A stretch of DNA of 34,703 nt, taken from Actinomycetota bacterium (GTDB taxonomy: Bacteria > Actinomycetota > Acidimicrobiia > Acidimicrobiales > Aldehydirespiratoraceae). Shown in pieces: positions 25,015-31,974 of the stretch. The notes beneath the pieces were generated by a model. It had not been told where the DNA came from. It worked only from the letters and a program-made list of their open reading frames with translations, and made no database searches. Position 1 is the first letter of the stretch. Each line of letters opens with the position of its first letter. The stretch is taken from assembly GCA_012271125.1 (NCBI GenBank), contig JAAXHB010000004.1, positions 1-34,703 on the forward strand, in the 5' to 3' direction. A program made the position numbers and the translations under genes.

Positions 25015-25054
25015 ACACGTCACAGGCAACATCTACACATCACAGGCAACATCT
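25015..25054. repeat. 20-bp tandem repeat at the mshA stop codon
   Basis: 25015-25034 and 25035-25054 are two 20-base units sharing CACAGGCAACATCT and differing at one base. They fill most of the 59-base mshA-ybjN gap and end two bases before the mshA stop codon. Confidence 0.88.
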
Positions 25055-25056
25055 GC

Positions 25057-26379
25057 CTATTGGGCCAACGAACAAGCTGCCAGCTTCTTTTCAGCGCGGC
25101 CACGCAACACTCGCCGCTTGCTCTTCAACTCAGCTTGAGCGTCCATCTGCCCAACCAACTCCGGCTTCTCAATTAACTCCAGTAACAACGCCTTGAGCTT
25201 GACCGCCATCGACGCCCAGGTGTATCCGCTCGCACTCGCCACGCTTTTGGTACGCATCTCCGCCGCCAATGCCGGATCGCCAAGTATGCGCCTCACCGCA
25301 TCGGCATACAAGGTCGATGACCGCTCAGCCACCCGAAAGCCCGTCTCGCCGTCAATTACAAGAGTGCGCAAACCGCCAACGTCGGCAGCGACCACCGGAA
25401 TCCCACACGCCGCAGCCTCCAGTGCCACCAACCCAAAAGATTCCGAACGGCTCGGCACCAGACACACATCAGCAGCCCGGTAATAGGTCGCCAACAAATG
25501 ATGCGGCTGTGGCGGATCGATGCGCACCCGCTCACCAAGCCCGTGGGTGGCAATTGTTTCCCGCAAACACGCCAGCTCCCCTTCGCCATCCACACCGGAC
25601 GCACCACCAACAATCAGCAGCTTCGCATCGGGATAGTCATCGGCTAGCTCCGCCAAAACTTCCGCAGTAACGCATACCCCCTTGAGCGGTTGTATCCGCC
25701 CCACAAACAAAAGCACCGGTTCATCGCCTAGCCCTAAAGCGGCTCGTGCCCCTTTCTGTGCTCCCGGCGAGAAAAATGCTTGATCCACACCCGGCGAGAG
25801 GATGCGAATCCGCTCCGGCGCGCACTTGTACAAGCTTGTGAGCTGTTGAACCTCTGCTGTCGAGTTGGCGGTAATCACATCTGAACACGCCATTACCTCG
25901 GTCTCGGCCCGGATGCGATTCAGCGGTTCAACGTCACCGGTTGCGGCCTTGACTCTTGCCAAGGTATGAAAAGTGCTAGCCAGCGGCAAGCCCAGGTCGT
26001 GCTTGAGTTGATGCGCCGCCACCCCGCTAAGCCAATAGTTGGCATGCAAGGCATCCACCGGATTGCGCTCTAACCACTTGCGCACTCCCGCAGCAAAGTC
26101 GTCGACAATTTCTGGCAGCGCCTCTTTGGACATATCCGGCTCGCCTGCAGAAATATGAACGACTCGAAACCCCGGCTCAATATCGACGACATCAGCTGTC
26201 TCATCATCCCAGCGACGCACAAACACGGTCGCATCAACTCCGGTTTGTGCCAACGACGACACCAGCTCGCGTATATAGACGTTCATCCCACCCGCGTCAC
26301 CCCGCCCAGGCACGACCAACGGCGAGGTATGCAGCGACAGGACAGCTATTCGCGGTGCGTTGTTCATCTTTGGGTTCAT
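25057..26379 (-). CDS. mshA: D-inositol-3-phosphate glycosyltransferase (mycothiol synthesis)
   Basis: GT-B fold retaining glycosyltransferase (family GT4) that joins GlcNAc from UDP-GlcNAc to inositol-3-phosphate, the first step to mycothiol. 440 aa, near the usual 420-480. Motifs are the N-terminal loop HTSPLVVPGRGDAGGMNVYIREL, HANYWLSG, STFHTLARVK, the phosphate-binding VGRIQPLKG, and the nucleotide-sugar E-x7-E region SESFGLVALEAAACGIPVVA. ATG 26379 is used; ATG 26367 is also possible. It lies 22 bases after a moaD/thiS-like gene. Mycothiol is characteristic of Actinomycetota, which makes this the best taxonomic marker in the window. Confidence 0.94.
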   Translation of the reverse strand: MNPKMNNAPRIAVLSLHTSPLVVPGRGDAGGMNVYIRELVSSLAQTGVDATVFVRRWDDETADVVDIEPGFRVVHISAGEPDMSKEALPEIVDDFAAGVRKWLERNPVDALHANYWLSGVAAHQLKHDLGLPLASTFHTLARVKAATGDVEPLNRIRAETEVMACSDVITANSTAEVQQLTSLYKCAPERIRILSPGVDQAFFSPGAQKGARAALGLGDEPVLLFVGRIQPLKGVCVTAEVLAELADDYPDAKLLIVGGASGVDGEGELACLRETIATHGLGERVRIDPPQPHHLLATYYRAADVCLVPSRSESFGLVALEAAACGIPVVAADVGGLRTLVIDGETGFRVAERSSTLYADAVRRILGDPALAAEMRTKSVASASGYTWASMAVKLKALLLELIEKPELVGQMDAQAELKSKRRVLRGRAEKKLAACSLAQ

Positions 26380-26401
26380 CTTTGGAACTGACGACAGGGA
26401 G

Positions 26402-26638
26402 TCAGCCTCCCGACACTGGCGGCAAAATCGCTATCTCGTCGTCTTCGCCAACGGGTTTGCTCGGCTCCACAACTTCGCCGTTGCACCAGACCTGACACGA
26501 CTCCAAAAGCGACGCAAAATCGCGTCCATAGCGTGCGCACGCTGCCTCAAGCACTTGGCGCACCGTTGCGCCTTCAATCGTGTCATGCCCAATGCCGGCA
26601 GCCTCTCTAGCCGAAGCAAAAAGCCGCACCCTCGCCAC
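26402..26638 (-). CDS. MoaD/ThiS-family sulfur carrier protein
   Basis: 78 aa, small beta-grasp protein. It opens with VRLFASAREAAG, typical of MoaD, and ends in PPVSGG; the terminal Gly-Gly is the site adenylated and thiocarboxylated in sulfur carriers. GTG start at 26638. No molybdopterin or thiamine genes are adjacent, so the pathway (molybdopterin, or another sulfur transfer) cannot be told. First gene of the minus-strand block, divergent from the histidine phosphatase gene across 39 bases that must hold any promoters for both directions. Confidence 0.88.
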   Translation of the reverse strand: MARVRLFASAREAAGIGHDTIEGATVRQVLEAACARYGRDFASLLESCQVWCNGEVVEPSKPVGEDDEIAILPPVSGG

Positions 26639-26677
26639 ACCCGCAGGGTAATACCGTCACCGTGGGGCAAAATAGGG

Positions 26678-27337
26678 GTGGTGGAGTTTTGGTTGGTGAG
26701 GCATGCCCAGTCGCGGTGGAATGCGTTGGGCAAATGGCAGGGCCAAGCAGACCCAGACCTATCAGCAAGAGGACGTAAACAGGCTGAAGAAGCCGCCAGC
26801 AGGCAAGCCTCTAAAGCAACCCACCAACCGCTAAAAACCAGCCCGTTTGCGGCGGTGGCATCAAGTGATCTAGCACGGGCAAAAAGCACCGCGGAGATCA
26901 TTGCTTCAGCTACTGGCTGTGGCCCGGTAGTCGTTGATGCTGGGCTGCGAGAACGTGAAATTGGCGAATGGGAAGGCCTAACTGCTGAAGAGATCGAGGC
27001 TCGTGATCCGGGTGCGCTCGACAGCGGATGGCGTCCCCCAGGCTGGGAACTTGACGAGCCACTGCTTGAGCGTGCCGTTGCCGCCTTTCACCGCATCCGC
27101 AATGCCGTCTCTTCTACCCATTCTCCCAAATCGCCACCCGACCCTCGACCCATTCTAGTTGTAATACATGCTGGCATATTGTATGCTCTTGAAATGTATT
27201 TTGATCACGAATTTAGGAAGACCAGCAACCTCACCGGTCGCGTCCTCACATATACCGCAGATGACAACACCAGACTTAGTGGGGGACTTAATGGCGGACT
27301 TGATGGCTATGTCCTCGGCGAACGTATCACTTTATGA
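26678..27337 (+). CDS. Histidine phosphatase family protein (phosphoglycerate-mutase-like)
   Basis: 219 aa from GTG 26678; the next codon, GTG 26681, may be the real start. Phosphohistidine motif LVRHAQSRWN (His9), then SSDLARAKSTAEII, acid residue region REREIGEWEGLTAEE, and the second catalytic His in VVIHAGILYALE. The substrate is unknown; members act on phosphosugars, nucleotides or phosphoserine. The frame is open much further upstream but lies antisense to the sulfur carrier gene, and that part has no family match. mshA regions in mycobacteria also have a phosphoglycerate mutase nearby (gpm1), which may be related context. Confidence 0.9.
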   Translation: MVEFWLVRHAQSRWNALGKWQGQADPDLSARGRKQAEEAASRQASKATHQPLKTSPFAAVASSDLARAKSTAEIIASATGCGPVVVDAGLREREIGEWEGLTAEEIEARDPGALDSGWRPPGWELDEPLLERAVAAFHRIRNAVSSTHSPKSPPDPRPILVVIHAGILYALEMYFDHEFRKTSNLTGRVLTYTADDNTRLSGGLNGGLDGYVLGERITL

Positions 27338-27346
27338 GAACTGCTT

Positions 27347-27850
27347 ATGAGTAGCAGCCGGTTGCCCATAAAACTGATCAAGAGCCGACAGCGCAAAAAG
27401 TCAAGCGCGGCACGCATCGTCGACGGTGTCATCGAGGTGCGAGTGCCCTGGCACTTTTCAGACACCGAGGCTGCCAAAACTGCACGCGAACTTGCAGACA
27501 AGGTTCAACGCAAGAACCGCTGCGCCGATGTCGATCTCGCCAAAAAAGCCGCTGTGCTCGCAAAACGTTTTGATCTGCCAAACCCGGAATCGATTCAATG
27601 GTCAGACCGTCAAAACAAACGCTGGGGCTCGTGTAACACAATCAAGGGAACGATCAACATTTCAGCTTGGCTTGTTGATCATCCCCAATATGTGCTCGAC
27701 CATGTCATTGTCCATGAGCTCGCCCACCTAATCGAAGCCAACCACTCCAAGAAGTTCAAAGCCCTTGTCGCCCGCAACCCCAAAGCCGAACGCGCCGAGG
27801 GCTATTTGCATTGCCTCGCCCGCGTCGGAGCAGCTTCTCAAGGCTGCTAA
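27347..27850 (+). CDS. YgjP-type metal-dependent hydrolase (DUF45/M48-like)
   Basis: 167 aa. Zinc motif H123-E-L-A-H127 with a third probable ligand His133 (HELAHLIEANHSKKF), preceded by the characteristic RWGSCNTIKGTINISAWL and DRQNKRWGSC. Related E. coli YgjP is a predicted metalloprotease-like hydrolase; the physiological substrate is unclear. Starts at ATG nine bases after the phosphatase stop, so the two probably form one transcript, with a tRNA gene 18 bases downstream. Confidence 0.92.
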   Translation: MSSSRLPIKLIKSRQRKKSSAARIVDGVIEVRVPWHFSDTEAAKTARELADKVQRKNRCADVDLAKKAAVLAKRFDLPNPESIQWSDRQNKRWGSCNTIKGTINISAWLVDHPQYVLDHVIVHELAHLIEANHSKKFKALVARNPKAERAEGYLHCLARVGAASQGC

Positions 27851-27868
27851 CCCTTGTAGCGTTTTAGT

Positions 27869-27941
27869 GGGCCGCTAGCTCATCGGGTAGAGCAGGAGAC
27901 TTTTAATCTCAAGGTGCCGGGTTCGAGCCCCGGGCGGCCTA
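27869..27941 (+). tRNA. tRNA-Lys (anticodon TTT)
   Basis: Cloverleaf folds by eye. The acceptor stem is 27869-27875 with 27934-27940, with one G-U at the end. The D stem is GCTC/GAGC. The anticodon stem and loop have CTTTTAA at 27900-27906 (anticodon 27902-27904), with one mismatch at the stem base. The T arm is CCGGG-TTCGAGC-CCCGG. The discriminator is A27941. CCA is not encoded. Confidence 0.96.
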
Positions 27942-27943
27942 CT

Positions 27944-28687
27944 GTGGACTGGCCACCCGATCACACCACAGAGGGGTTCGGGTTTCCATCAAGTCGTCGT
28001 TCAAGAAGCATCAACTGGCGACTCATTTTCGTTGCCCTAATAACACTTGCGGTCATTTTGGCTATCGCGATCTGGGCAATCGGAGGCGGCTCAGATGAAC
28101 CCGCCACGGTTGACACCGTCGAAACCACCACGACGACGACCTCTACAACCACCACTTCCACAACGGTCGCTATCTCCACTACAACCTTCACCACAACGAT
28201 TCCGCTCAACGCCGGCGACTACGGCCCGTCAAAACTCGGCGACCATTCGACGCTTTCAACCGTCGGCCTTGATGTTGTCTCCTTCGGGCTGACCGTCGCC
28301 CAAGCCCAGCGAGCCGCCGGCACCCTGCTGGTGCCGATCACACCCGTCGGCGATTGCTACCACGTTGTGCCCCATGACGCCCCCGAGGGGATTGTCTTTT
28401 TAGTTCAGTCAGGCACTATCGAACGTGCCGACATCAACAGCGGCATCATCACCACCCGCTCAGGCGTGGGCATCGGCACACTCGATGAGACGATCTTTGC
28501 CCTCTTTGGCGACTCCATCGAGACCTCGATCCGCAACGACGGAACCGTCGACCTGGTCTTCGTGCCTCAAGACTCCGGCGACGCCAACTTCCGTGTTGTG
28601 TTCAACATCGCCGATGGCAAGGTGCGCATGATGAAAGCCGGACGCATCCCCTACGTCCTCGCCGACACGGGCTGCGAGACGTCTTAA
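27944..28687 (+). CDS. Unknown membrane-anchored extracytoplasmic protein
   Basis: 247 aa from GTG 27944, the first in-frame start after the tRNA. An earlier in-frame GTG at 27914 lies inside the tRNA and is rejected. One helix (INWRLIFVALITLAVILAIAIWAIGG) is followed by a Thr-rich linker (about 60-95) and a C-terminal domain of about 150 residues with motifs GLTVAQAQRAAG, CYHVVPHDAPEGIVFLV, and TTRSGVGIGTLDETIFALFG, and a terminal Cys. The domain resembles uncharacterised secreted actinobacterial proteins, but no function is known. The start is two bases after the tRNA, so its transcript probably includes the tRNA. Its stop overlaps that of the convergent lipoprotein gene. Confidence 0.78.
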   Translation: MDWPPDHTTEGFGFPSSRRSRSINWRLIFVALITLAVILAIAIWAIGGGSDEPATVDTVETTTTTTSTTTTSTTVAISTTTFTTTIPLNAGDYGPSKLGDHSTLSTVGLDVVSFGLTVAQAQRAAGTLLVPITPVGDCYHVVPHDAPEGIVFLVQSGTIERADINSGIITTRSGVGIGTLDETIFALFGDSIETSIRNDGTVDLVFVPQDSGDANFRVVFNIADGKVRMMKAGRIPYVLADTGCETS

Positions 28688-29226
28688 CGGAACCAGCCTG
28701 TCTTGTAACTGTTACAAGCAACCTCCACCGTCCCAAAGCCAAGCTCGCTGGACTGACCCGTCTCAAGGTCCAGTCCTGACGCCAATCGCAGCGCCGAGGC
28801 GCGGATCACATCGTCTTGCAAAAACAACTCAAGTGGCGCATCCAAAGTCGACTCCACCAAGGTCCCGTTACTGAGTCGCAGCCCTATATATGGCTCCCCC
28901 AGAAACGACCGTACGTATAGCTCGGTAGGTCCGGAGTCGTCGCTGCCCGACCCTAATGCCAGCACTTCGCCTGCTCCTACGTCGTAGCAGGTCACGTCAA
29001 AGGAATAGTCCCGCCCTGCCACCGAAACCAGTCCTGTGGAGCCGGTGTCGTCGTCAACGTCGTCGTCAATGTCATCGTCAACGTCGTCGCCAACGTTGTC
29101 GTTTACAGCGGCTGACGTAGTTGGCGTTGTCACAGCTGAGTCGTCCAACGATTCATCCAGCGTCAAACATCCGGTCGCTATAAATAAAGCCAAGGGGAAT
29201 AAAAGCAGCGCCGCCACGAATCTCAC
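28684..29226 (-). CDS. Lipoprotein with acidic repeat linker (LpqH-like?)
   Basis: 180 aa. Signal peptide with lipobox IATGC (Cys20), so lipid-anchored. The mature N-terminus is Thr/Ser-rich, followed by a V/I-DDD repeat array (12-bp units) and a C-terminal domain with two Cys (DVTCYDVGAG and TVEVACNSYK) that may pair. The layout GRDYSFDVTC to VEVAC is reminiscent of mycobacterial 19-kDa LpqH-type lipoproteins, but similarity is weak and from memory. Its stop shares TTAA (28684-28687) with the convergent gene. Confidence 0.8.
   Translation of the reverse strand: MRFVAALLLFPLALFIATGCLTLDESLDDSAVTTPTTSAAVNDNVGDDVDDDIDDDVDDDTGSTGLVSVAGRDYSFDVTCYDVGAGEVLALGSGSDDSGPTELYVRSFLGEPYIGLRLSNGTLVESTLDAPLELFLQDDVIRASALRLASGLDLETGQSSELGFGTVEVACNSYKTGWFR
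28702..28718. repeat. 17-bp palindrome at the lipoprotein 3' end
   Basis: CTTGTAAC-T-GTTACAAG is a perfect 8-bp inverted repeat around one base, inside the last codons of the lipoprotein gene and just past the end of the convergent gene. It could be a hairpin or a protein site. No T-tract follows. Confidence 0.6.
29047..29106 (-). repeat. 12-bp x5 tandem repeat in the lipoprotein gene
   Basis: Five 12-base units (29047, 29059, 29071, 29083, 29095) follow the plus-strand pattern GTCGTCGTCAAC with increasing divergence. They encode the acidic VDDD-type run. Confidence 0.88.
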
Positions 29227-29234
29227 GCGCTCAA

Positions 29235-29468
29235 ATGTTAGAACCCCGCCACATATTGCTATTTGTCACCGGGCTATTTGTCACTGGGCTATTCGTTGCC
29301 GGACTGTTCGGCACCGGCTTATGCCATCCATCACCGCCTCAGATTCAGGTAGCGTTTTGCGCCGTGTCAAGCACCTACCGCCGCCCCCGCTTGCTGCTCA
29401 CAATCGTGGCACTTCTGGTGGTGTCGATGATGGTGGCGTCACTAGCTGTCGGGCTCATTTCCACCTAG
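29235..29468 (+). CDS. Possible small two-helix membrane protein with LFVTG repeats
   Basis: 77 aa, family not recognised. Two hydrophobic segments: about 8-28, made of LFVTG-LFVTG-LFVAG-LFGTG, and about 52-75. The four 15-base repeat units differ mainly at third codon positions or by conservative changes, which favours translation in this frame. Divergent from the lipoprotein gene by eight bases and upstream of the cyclophilin gene. No clear ribosome-binding site. Confidence 0.45.
   Translation: MLEPRHILLFVTGLFVTGLFVAGLFGTGLCHPSPPQIQVAFCAVSSTYRRPRLLLTIVALLVVSMMVASLAVGLIST
29259..29318 (+). repeat. 15-bp x4 tandem repeat (LFVTG)
   Basis: Units at 29259, 29274, 29289 and 29304. The first two differ at one base (CTATTTGTCACCGGG and CTATTTGTCACTGGG); the last two are more diverged but keep the frame. 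Confidence 0.9.
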
Positions 29469-29488
29469 TAACACAATGAGTCTGTCAA

Positions 29489-29545
29489 ATGAGCACAGCC
29501 CGATGAGCCCTACTCAATGAGTACAGCCCAATGAGCACAGCAAAG
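29489..29545 (+). repeat. Repeated start region before the cyclophilin gene
   Basis: ATGAGCACAGCCCG (29489), ATGAGTACAGCCCA (29517) and ATGAGCACAGCAAA (29531) are near-copies; a partial one begins at 29503. The first two open mini-ORFs of five codons (MSTAR and MSTAQ). The second ends in a TGA that overlaps the real start ATG at 29531. Confidence 0.8.
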
Positions 29546-30643
29546 CGTACGCGGCAACGCCAAAACCGCAGCCTGCGCCGAGCTGCCGAGGAAGAGTTAG
29601 CACGCAAGGCAGCGACCGCTAGGCGAGTTAAGCGCATCGGCATTCTCGCCACTATTGCGGCACTGCTGCTAGTCGGTTTGGCTCTCTGGCAAAACCGAGG
29701 CGACGACGGCGACGATCCGACCGCGATCACCGACACTGCTGACCTCGATCCCGGAAACAATGATCCTGGAAACAATGATCCTGCCAATACTGATAGTGCC
29801 GACCCACTTAACGACGCCGACCCGCCGGAACCAACGTTCCCAACTGATGACGACAACGATGACAATGATGATGGTGCCGACGGCACTGACGACGGTGACG
29901 ATGCCACAGACGACACTGATTCTTCAAGTGACGATTCCGGCGACGACACTGACGATGCCGACATAGCCGATGACACCGACGATTCAAGCAGCGCAGACGA
30001 ACCCGCAACACTCCTTGAATCCGACAACCCTGACTGTCCGCCAGTCGGTGGTGTAGCCACCCCGGTCATTGACTTCGACGATCAGCAGCCCTTCTGCATA
30101 AATCCCACGGGCAACTACACAGCGGTTATGGACACAAGTGAAGGCACCATGCGCTTCAGCCTTGACGCTTCTCAGTTGCCCGTCACTGTCAACAACTTCG
30201 TCACCTTGGCACGCTGGGGTTACTACGACAACACGACCTTGTTCCGCACCGACCCTTCAATCGACATCATCCAAGGCGGCTCACCTCATACCAACAGCGC
30301 CTCAGACCCCGGCCCCGGCTACACGATCCCTGATGAGCCAGCCTTTGACATTGACCCCGACACCGGACAGCTAACCGGCCCGTACCGCTATGAGCCAGGA
30401 CAACTGGTGATGGCACGTTCCTCTGGGCGCGACGCTGCCGGTGCGCAGTTCTTCATCACCACCGGTCCCAACGCTTCGCTGCTTGACGGCCAGGGCACCT
30501 ATGTGATCTTTGGCGACACCGACTCAGCAGGTTTGGAGGTAGCGCAGTCCATCATTGCGCTGCATGAACCCGGTGGTGCTTTAGGCGGCGCACCTTCACG
30601 CGAGGTGCGCGTTAACTCTGTGACGATTGAGGCAACGCCCTAA
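29531..30643 (+). CDS. Membrane-anchored cyclophilin-type peptidyl-prolyl isomerase
   Basis: 370 aa. Basic N-terminus, one helix (about 35-52), then an acidic linker of about 110 residues (DPGNN repeats, then Asp/Ser/Thr runs), then a cyclophilin domain (about 185-370) acting outside the membrane on protein folding. Domain hallmarks are VNNFVTLARWGYYDNTTLFRT (conserved Arg), IIQGG, GPGYTIPDEP, GQLVMARSSGRDAAGAQFFITTG, and YVIFGDT. Three 15-bp units (29747, 29762, 29777) encode DPGNN-DPGNN-DPANT. ATG 29531 is the start; near-identical decoy starts lie upstream. Confidence 0.93.
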   Translation: MSTAKRTRQRQNRSLRRAAEEELARKAATARRVKRIGILATIAALLLVGLALWQNRGDDGDDPTAITDTADLDPGNNDPGNNDPANTDSADPLNDADPPEPTFPTDDDNDDNDDGADGTDDGDDATDDTDSSSDDSGDDTDDADIADDTDDSSSADEPATLLESDNPDCPPVGGVATPVIDFDDQQPFCINPTGNYTAVMDTSEGTMRFSLDASQLPVTVNNFVTLARWGYYDNTTLFRTDPSIDIIQGGSPHTNSASDPGPGYTIPDEPAFDIDPDTGQLTGPYRYEPGQLVMARSSGRDAAGAQFFITTGPNASLLDGQGTYVIFGDTDSAGLEVAQSIIALHEPGGALGGAPSREVRVNSVTIEATP

Positions 30644-30644
30644 C

Positions 30645-30702
30645 TCACCTTGCCTAATCCACCTTGCTCTAACAATCTTTGTCCTAATCAATCTTTGCCC
30701 TA
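30645..30702. repeat. Degenerate ~16-bp repeats in a convergent spacer
   Basis: The 56-base spacer after the cyclophilin stop carries about four diverged units around CTTTGYCCTAAT (clearest: AATCTTTGTCCTAA and AATCTTTGCCCTAA). No hairpin terminator was seen here. Confidence 0.5.
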
Positions 30703-31212
30703 ACTCAGCTCCGCCCTACCCCTGCTGTCGGCGTCTCCAGTTATTGGCGATGTCGATGTTGACGATGTCGACGTTGTGGCGTGACGAGCTCTTAGCTCCA
30801 CATAGTTGCCTCGAGATGTACCGGCTGCTTTGAATCGCCGCACATCGGTAACAGCAAGTCCTCCAGCCCAAAGCGCAGCAACAAGACTTGATGAACCCAG
30901 CCGGCTCCGTCGCCAATAAGCATGACTCCAGCGACTTGGCATCGGTTCAACCATCCAAAGCCAACCATCTGACGCAAGCACCGCCGTCAACATCTCCGGC
31001 AACGTCTCGGGCAGATTATTGAGACCGCTAGTGGTTTCGGTTTCTGAGACCCAGATGATCGTGTCAAAGGTTTCGCCCAGCTGCACATGTTCTCGAAGCG
31101 TCGCCAACAAGGAACTCGCCGACATATCCGACAAGTCCAAGACCTTGCCCTGCGCTGCAGCGTGTATCGCCTCGGTGCAACGCCGCAGCGCAGTTGCTGT
31201 GTTTGTCACCAC
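30700..31212 (-). CDS. Degenerate methyltransferase-like protein
   Basis: 170 aa from a GTG at 31212; the next codon, GTG 31209, is equally possible. The middle (GKVLDLSDMS, then FDTIIWVSETETTSGLNNLPETLPEMLTAVLASDGWLWMVEPM) resembles the second half of class I SAM-dependent methyltransferases. However, the Gly-rich SAM loop expected after VLDL is absent and the protein is short, so activity is doubtful. The C-terminus ends in a repetitive Thr/Ser tail (TTSTSSTSTS) from a GATGTCGATGTTGAC-type repeat. It may be a decaying gene or a small non-catalytic protein. Confidence 0.6.
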   Translation of the reverse strand: MVTNTATALRRCTEAIHAAAQGKVLDLSDMSASSLLATLREHVQLGETFDTIIWVSETETTSGLNNLPETLPEMLTAVLASDGWLWMVEPMPSRWSHAYWRRSRLGSSSLVAALWAGGLAVTDVRRFKAAGTSRGNYVELRARHATTSTSSTSTSPITGDADSRGRAELS

Positions 31213-31322
31213 TTCAAACTAGCTACGCCGTCCGACTCAGCTTGAGCCTTCTTCCTTTTTGCTTACCTGACCTCGCAATTATGAACCCCGCAGCGAGCAC
31301 AAGGTTCGTTGCTAAATCCCCT

Positions 31323-31329
31323 AAAGGAG
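31323..31329 (+). promoter_or_regulatory. Strong Shine-Dalgarno before the secreted protein
   Basis: AAAGGAG at 31323-31329 lies six bases before ATG 31336 and fixes that start over the in-frame upstream start at 31309. It is the best ribosome-binding site seen in the window. The 123 bases between the divergent genes (31213-31335) include TTGCTT (31259) and TATGAA (31280), a weak promoter candidate with short spacing. Confidence 0.85.
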
Positions 31330-31335
31330 ATCCAA

Positions 31336-31908
31336 ATGAAGAAACGTTTTGCTCCAGTCGTCGCCGTGCTGATCGCCAGCATGATCGCGGCACTTGCGCT
31401 GACAGTGTCACCTGCCGCCGCCCATGACGGCGATGATGCTCACAACGCTCTGGACCGTCGCGAGCATCGCCAAGCTCACCGCAGCGAAAAGGCAGCGGTG
31501 CTAGCCGAGGCGCTAGGCATTGAAGTTGAGGATCTGCGCACTCAGCTCAAGGCCGGCGCATCGCTAGCTGAGATTGCTGAAGCCAACGACGTCGATCCTC
31601 AAAATGTCATTGATGCCATCGTTACAAAAATGACAGAGCGGATGACTGAGCGCATCAATACCGCCGTTGAGAATGGTCGCCTAACCCAAGAGCAGGCTGG
31701 CACCATCTTGGCTATGGCCGAAGAACGCGCCAACGCCAAAGTCAACGGCACATATGGCAAAGGTGCCGGTAAAGGCTTTGACAAAGGTTTCGGGGGCAAA
31801 GGCTTCGGGCACCGAGGTCTCGGCAAGCACTTCGGACACCGTGGCTTTGGCGGAGCTGACTCTGGCACCAGCTCTAACACAGCTATTCCGGCAGCACTAG
31901 CCGCCTAA
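31336..31908 (+). CDS. Secreted helical protein with Gly/Phe/His-rich tail
   Basis: 190 aa. Sec signal peptide with probable cleavage after SPAAA (residue 29). The mature part starts His/Asp/Arg-rich, then a helical domain (AEALGIEVEDLRTQLKAGASLAEIAEANDVDPQNVIDAIV and VENGRLTQEQAGTILAMAEERAN) of a type common in secreted proteins of Gram-positive bacteria. It ends in a Gly/Lys/Phe/His tail (GKGFDKGFGGKGFGHRGLGKHFGHRGFGG) that could bind metal or a polymer surface. Function unknown. Strong ribosome-binding site and strong terminator suggest a well-expressed single gene. Confidence 0.88.
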   Translation: MKKRFAPVVAVLIASMIAALALTVSPAAAHDGDDAHNALDRREHRQAHRSEKAAVLAEALGIEVEDLRTQLKAGASLAEIAEANDVDPQNVIDAIVTKMTERMTERINTAVENGRLTQEQAGTILAMAEERANAKVNGTYGKGAGKGFDKGFGGKGFGHRGLGKHFGHRGFGGADSGTSSNTAIPAALAA

Positions 31909-31941
31909 ATCACCACAAGGATCTCCACGATCCTCCCCCAA

Positions 31942-31969
31942 TGCGCTGATTACGCCAGCAGTCAGCGCA
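31942..31969. repeat. Short inverted repeat upstream of the terminator
   Basis: GCGCTGA and TCAGCGC arms (7 bp) flank about 12 bases just before the main terminator hairpin. It may be part of the transcript-end structure. Confidence 0.4.
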
Positions 31970-31974
31970 CCACT

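Noticed and set aside
26360..26677. Upstream extension of the histidine phosphatase frame
   Set aside because: Antisense to the sulfur carrier gene; the fold begins at VEFWLVRHAQS.
29036..29479. 147-codon plus-strand frame overlapping lipoprotein and small membrane ORF
   Set aside because: Its first half is antisense to the lipoprotein repeat and the rest is a different frame of the LFVTG repeats, with no domain.
31259..31285. Promoter TTGCTT / TATGAA before the secreted gene
   Set aside because: Spacing is only 15 bases and no supporting conservation is available; mentioned as weak evidence only.
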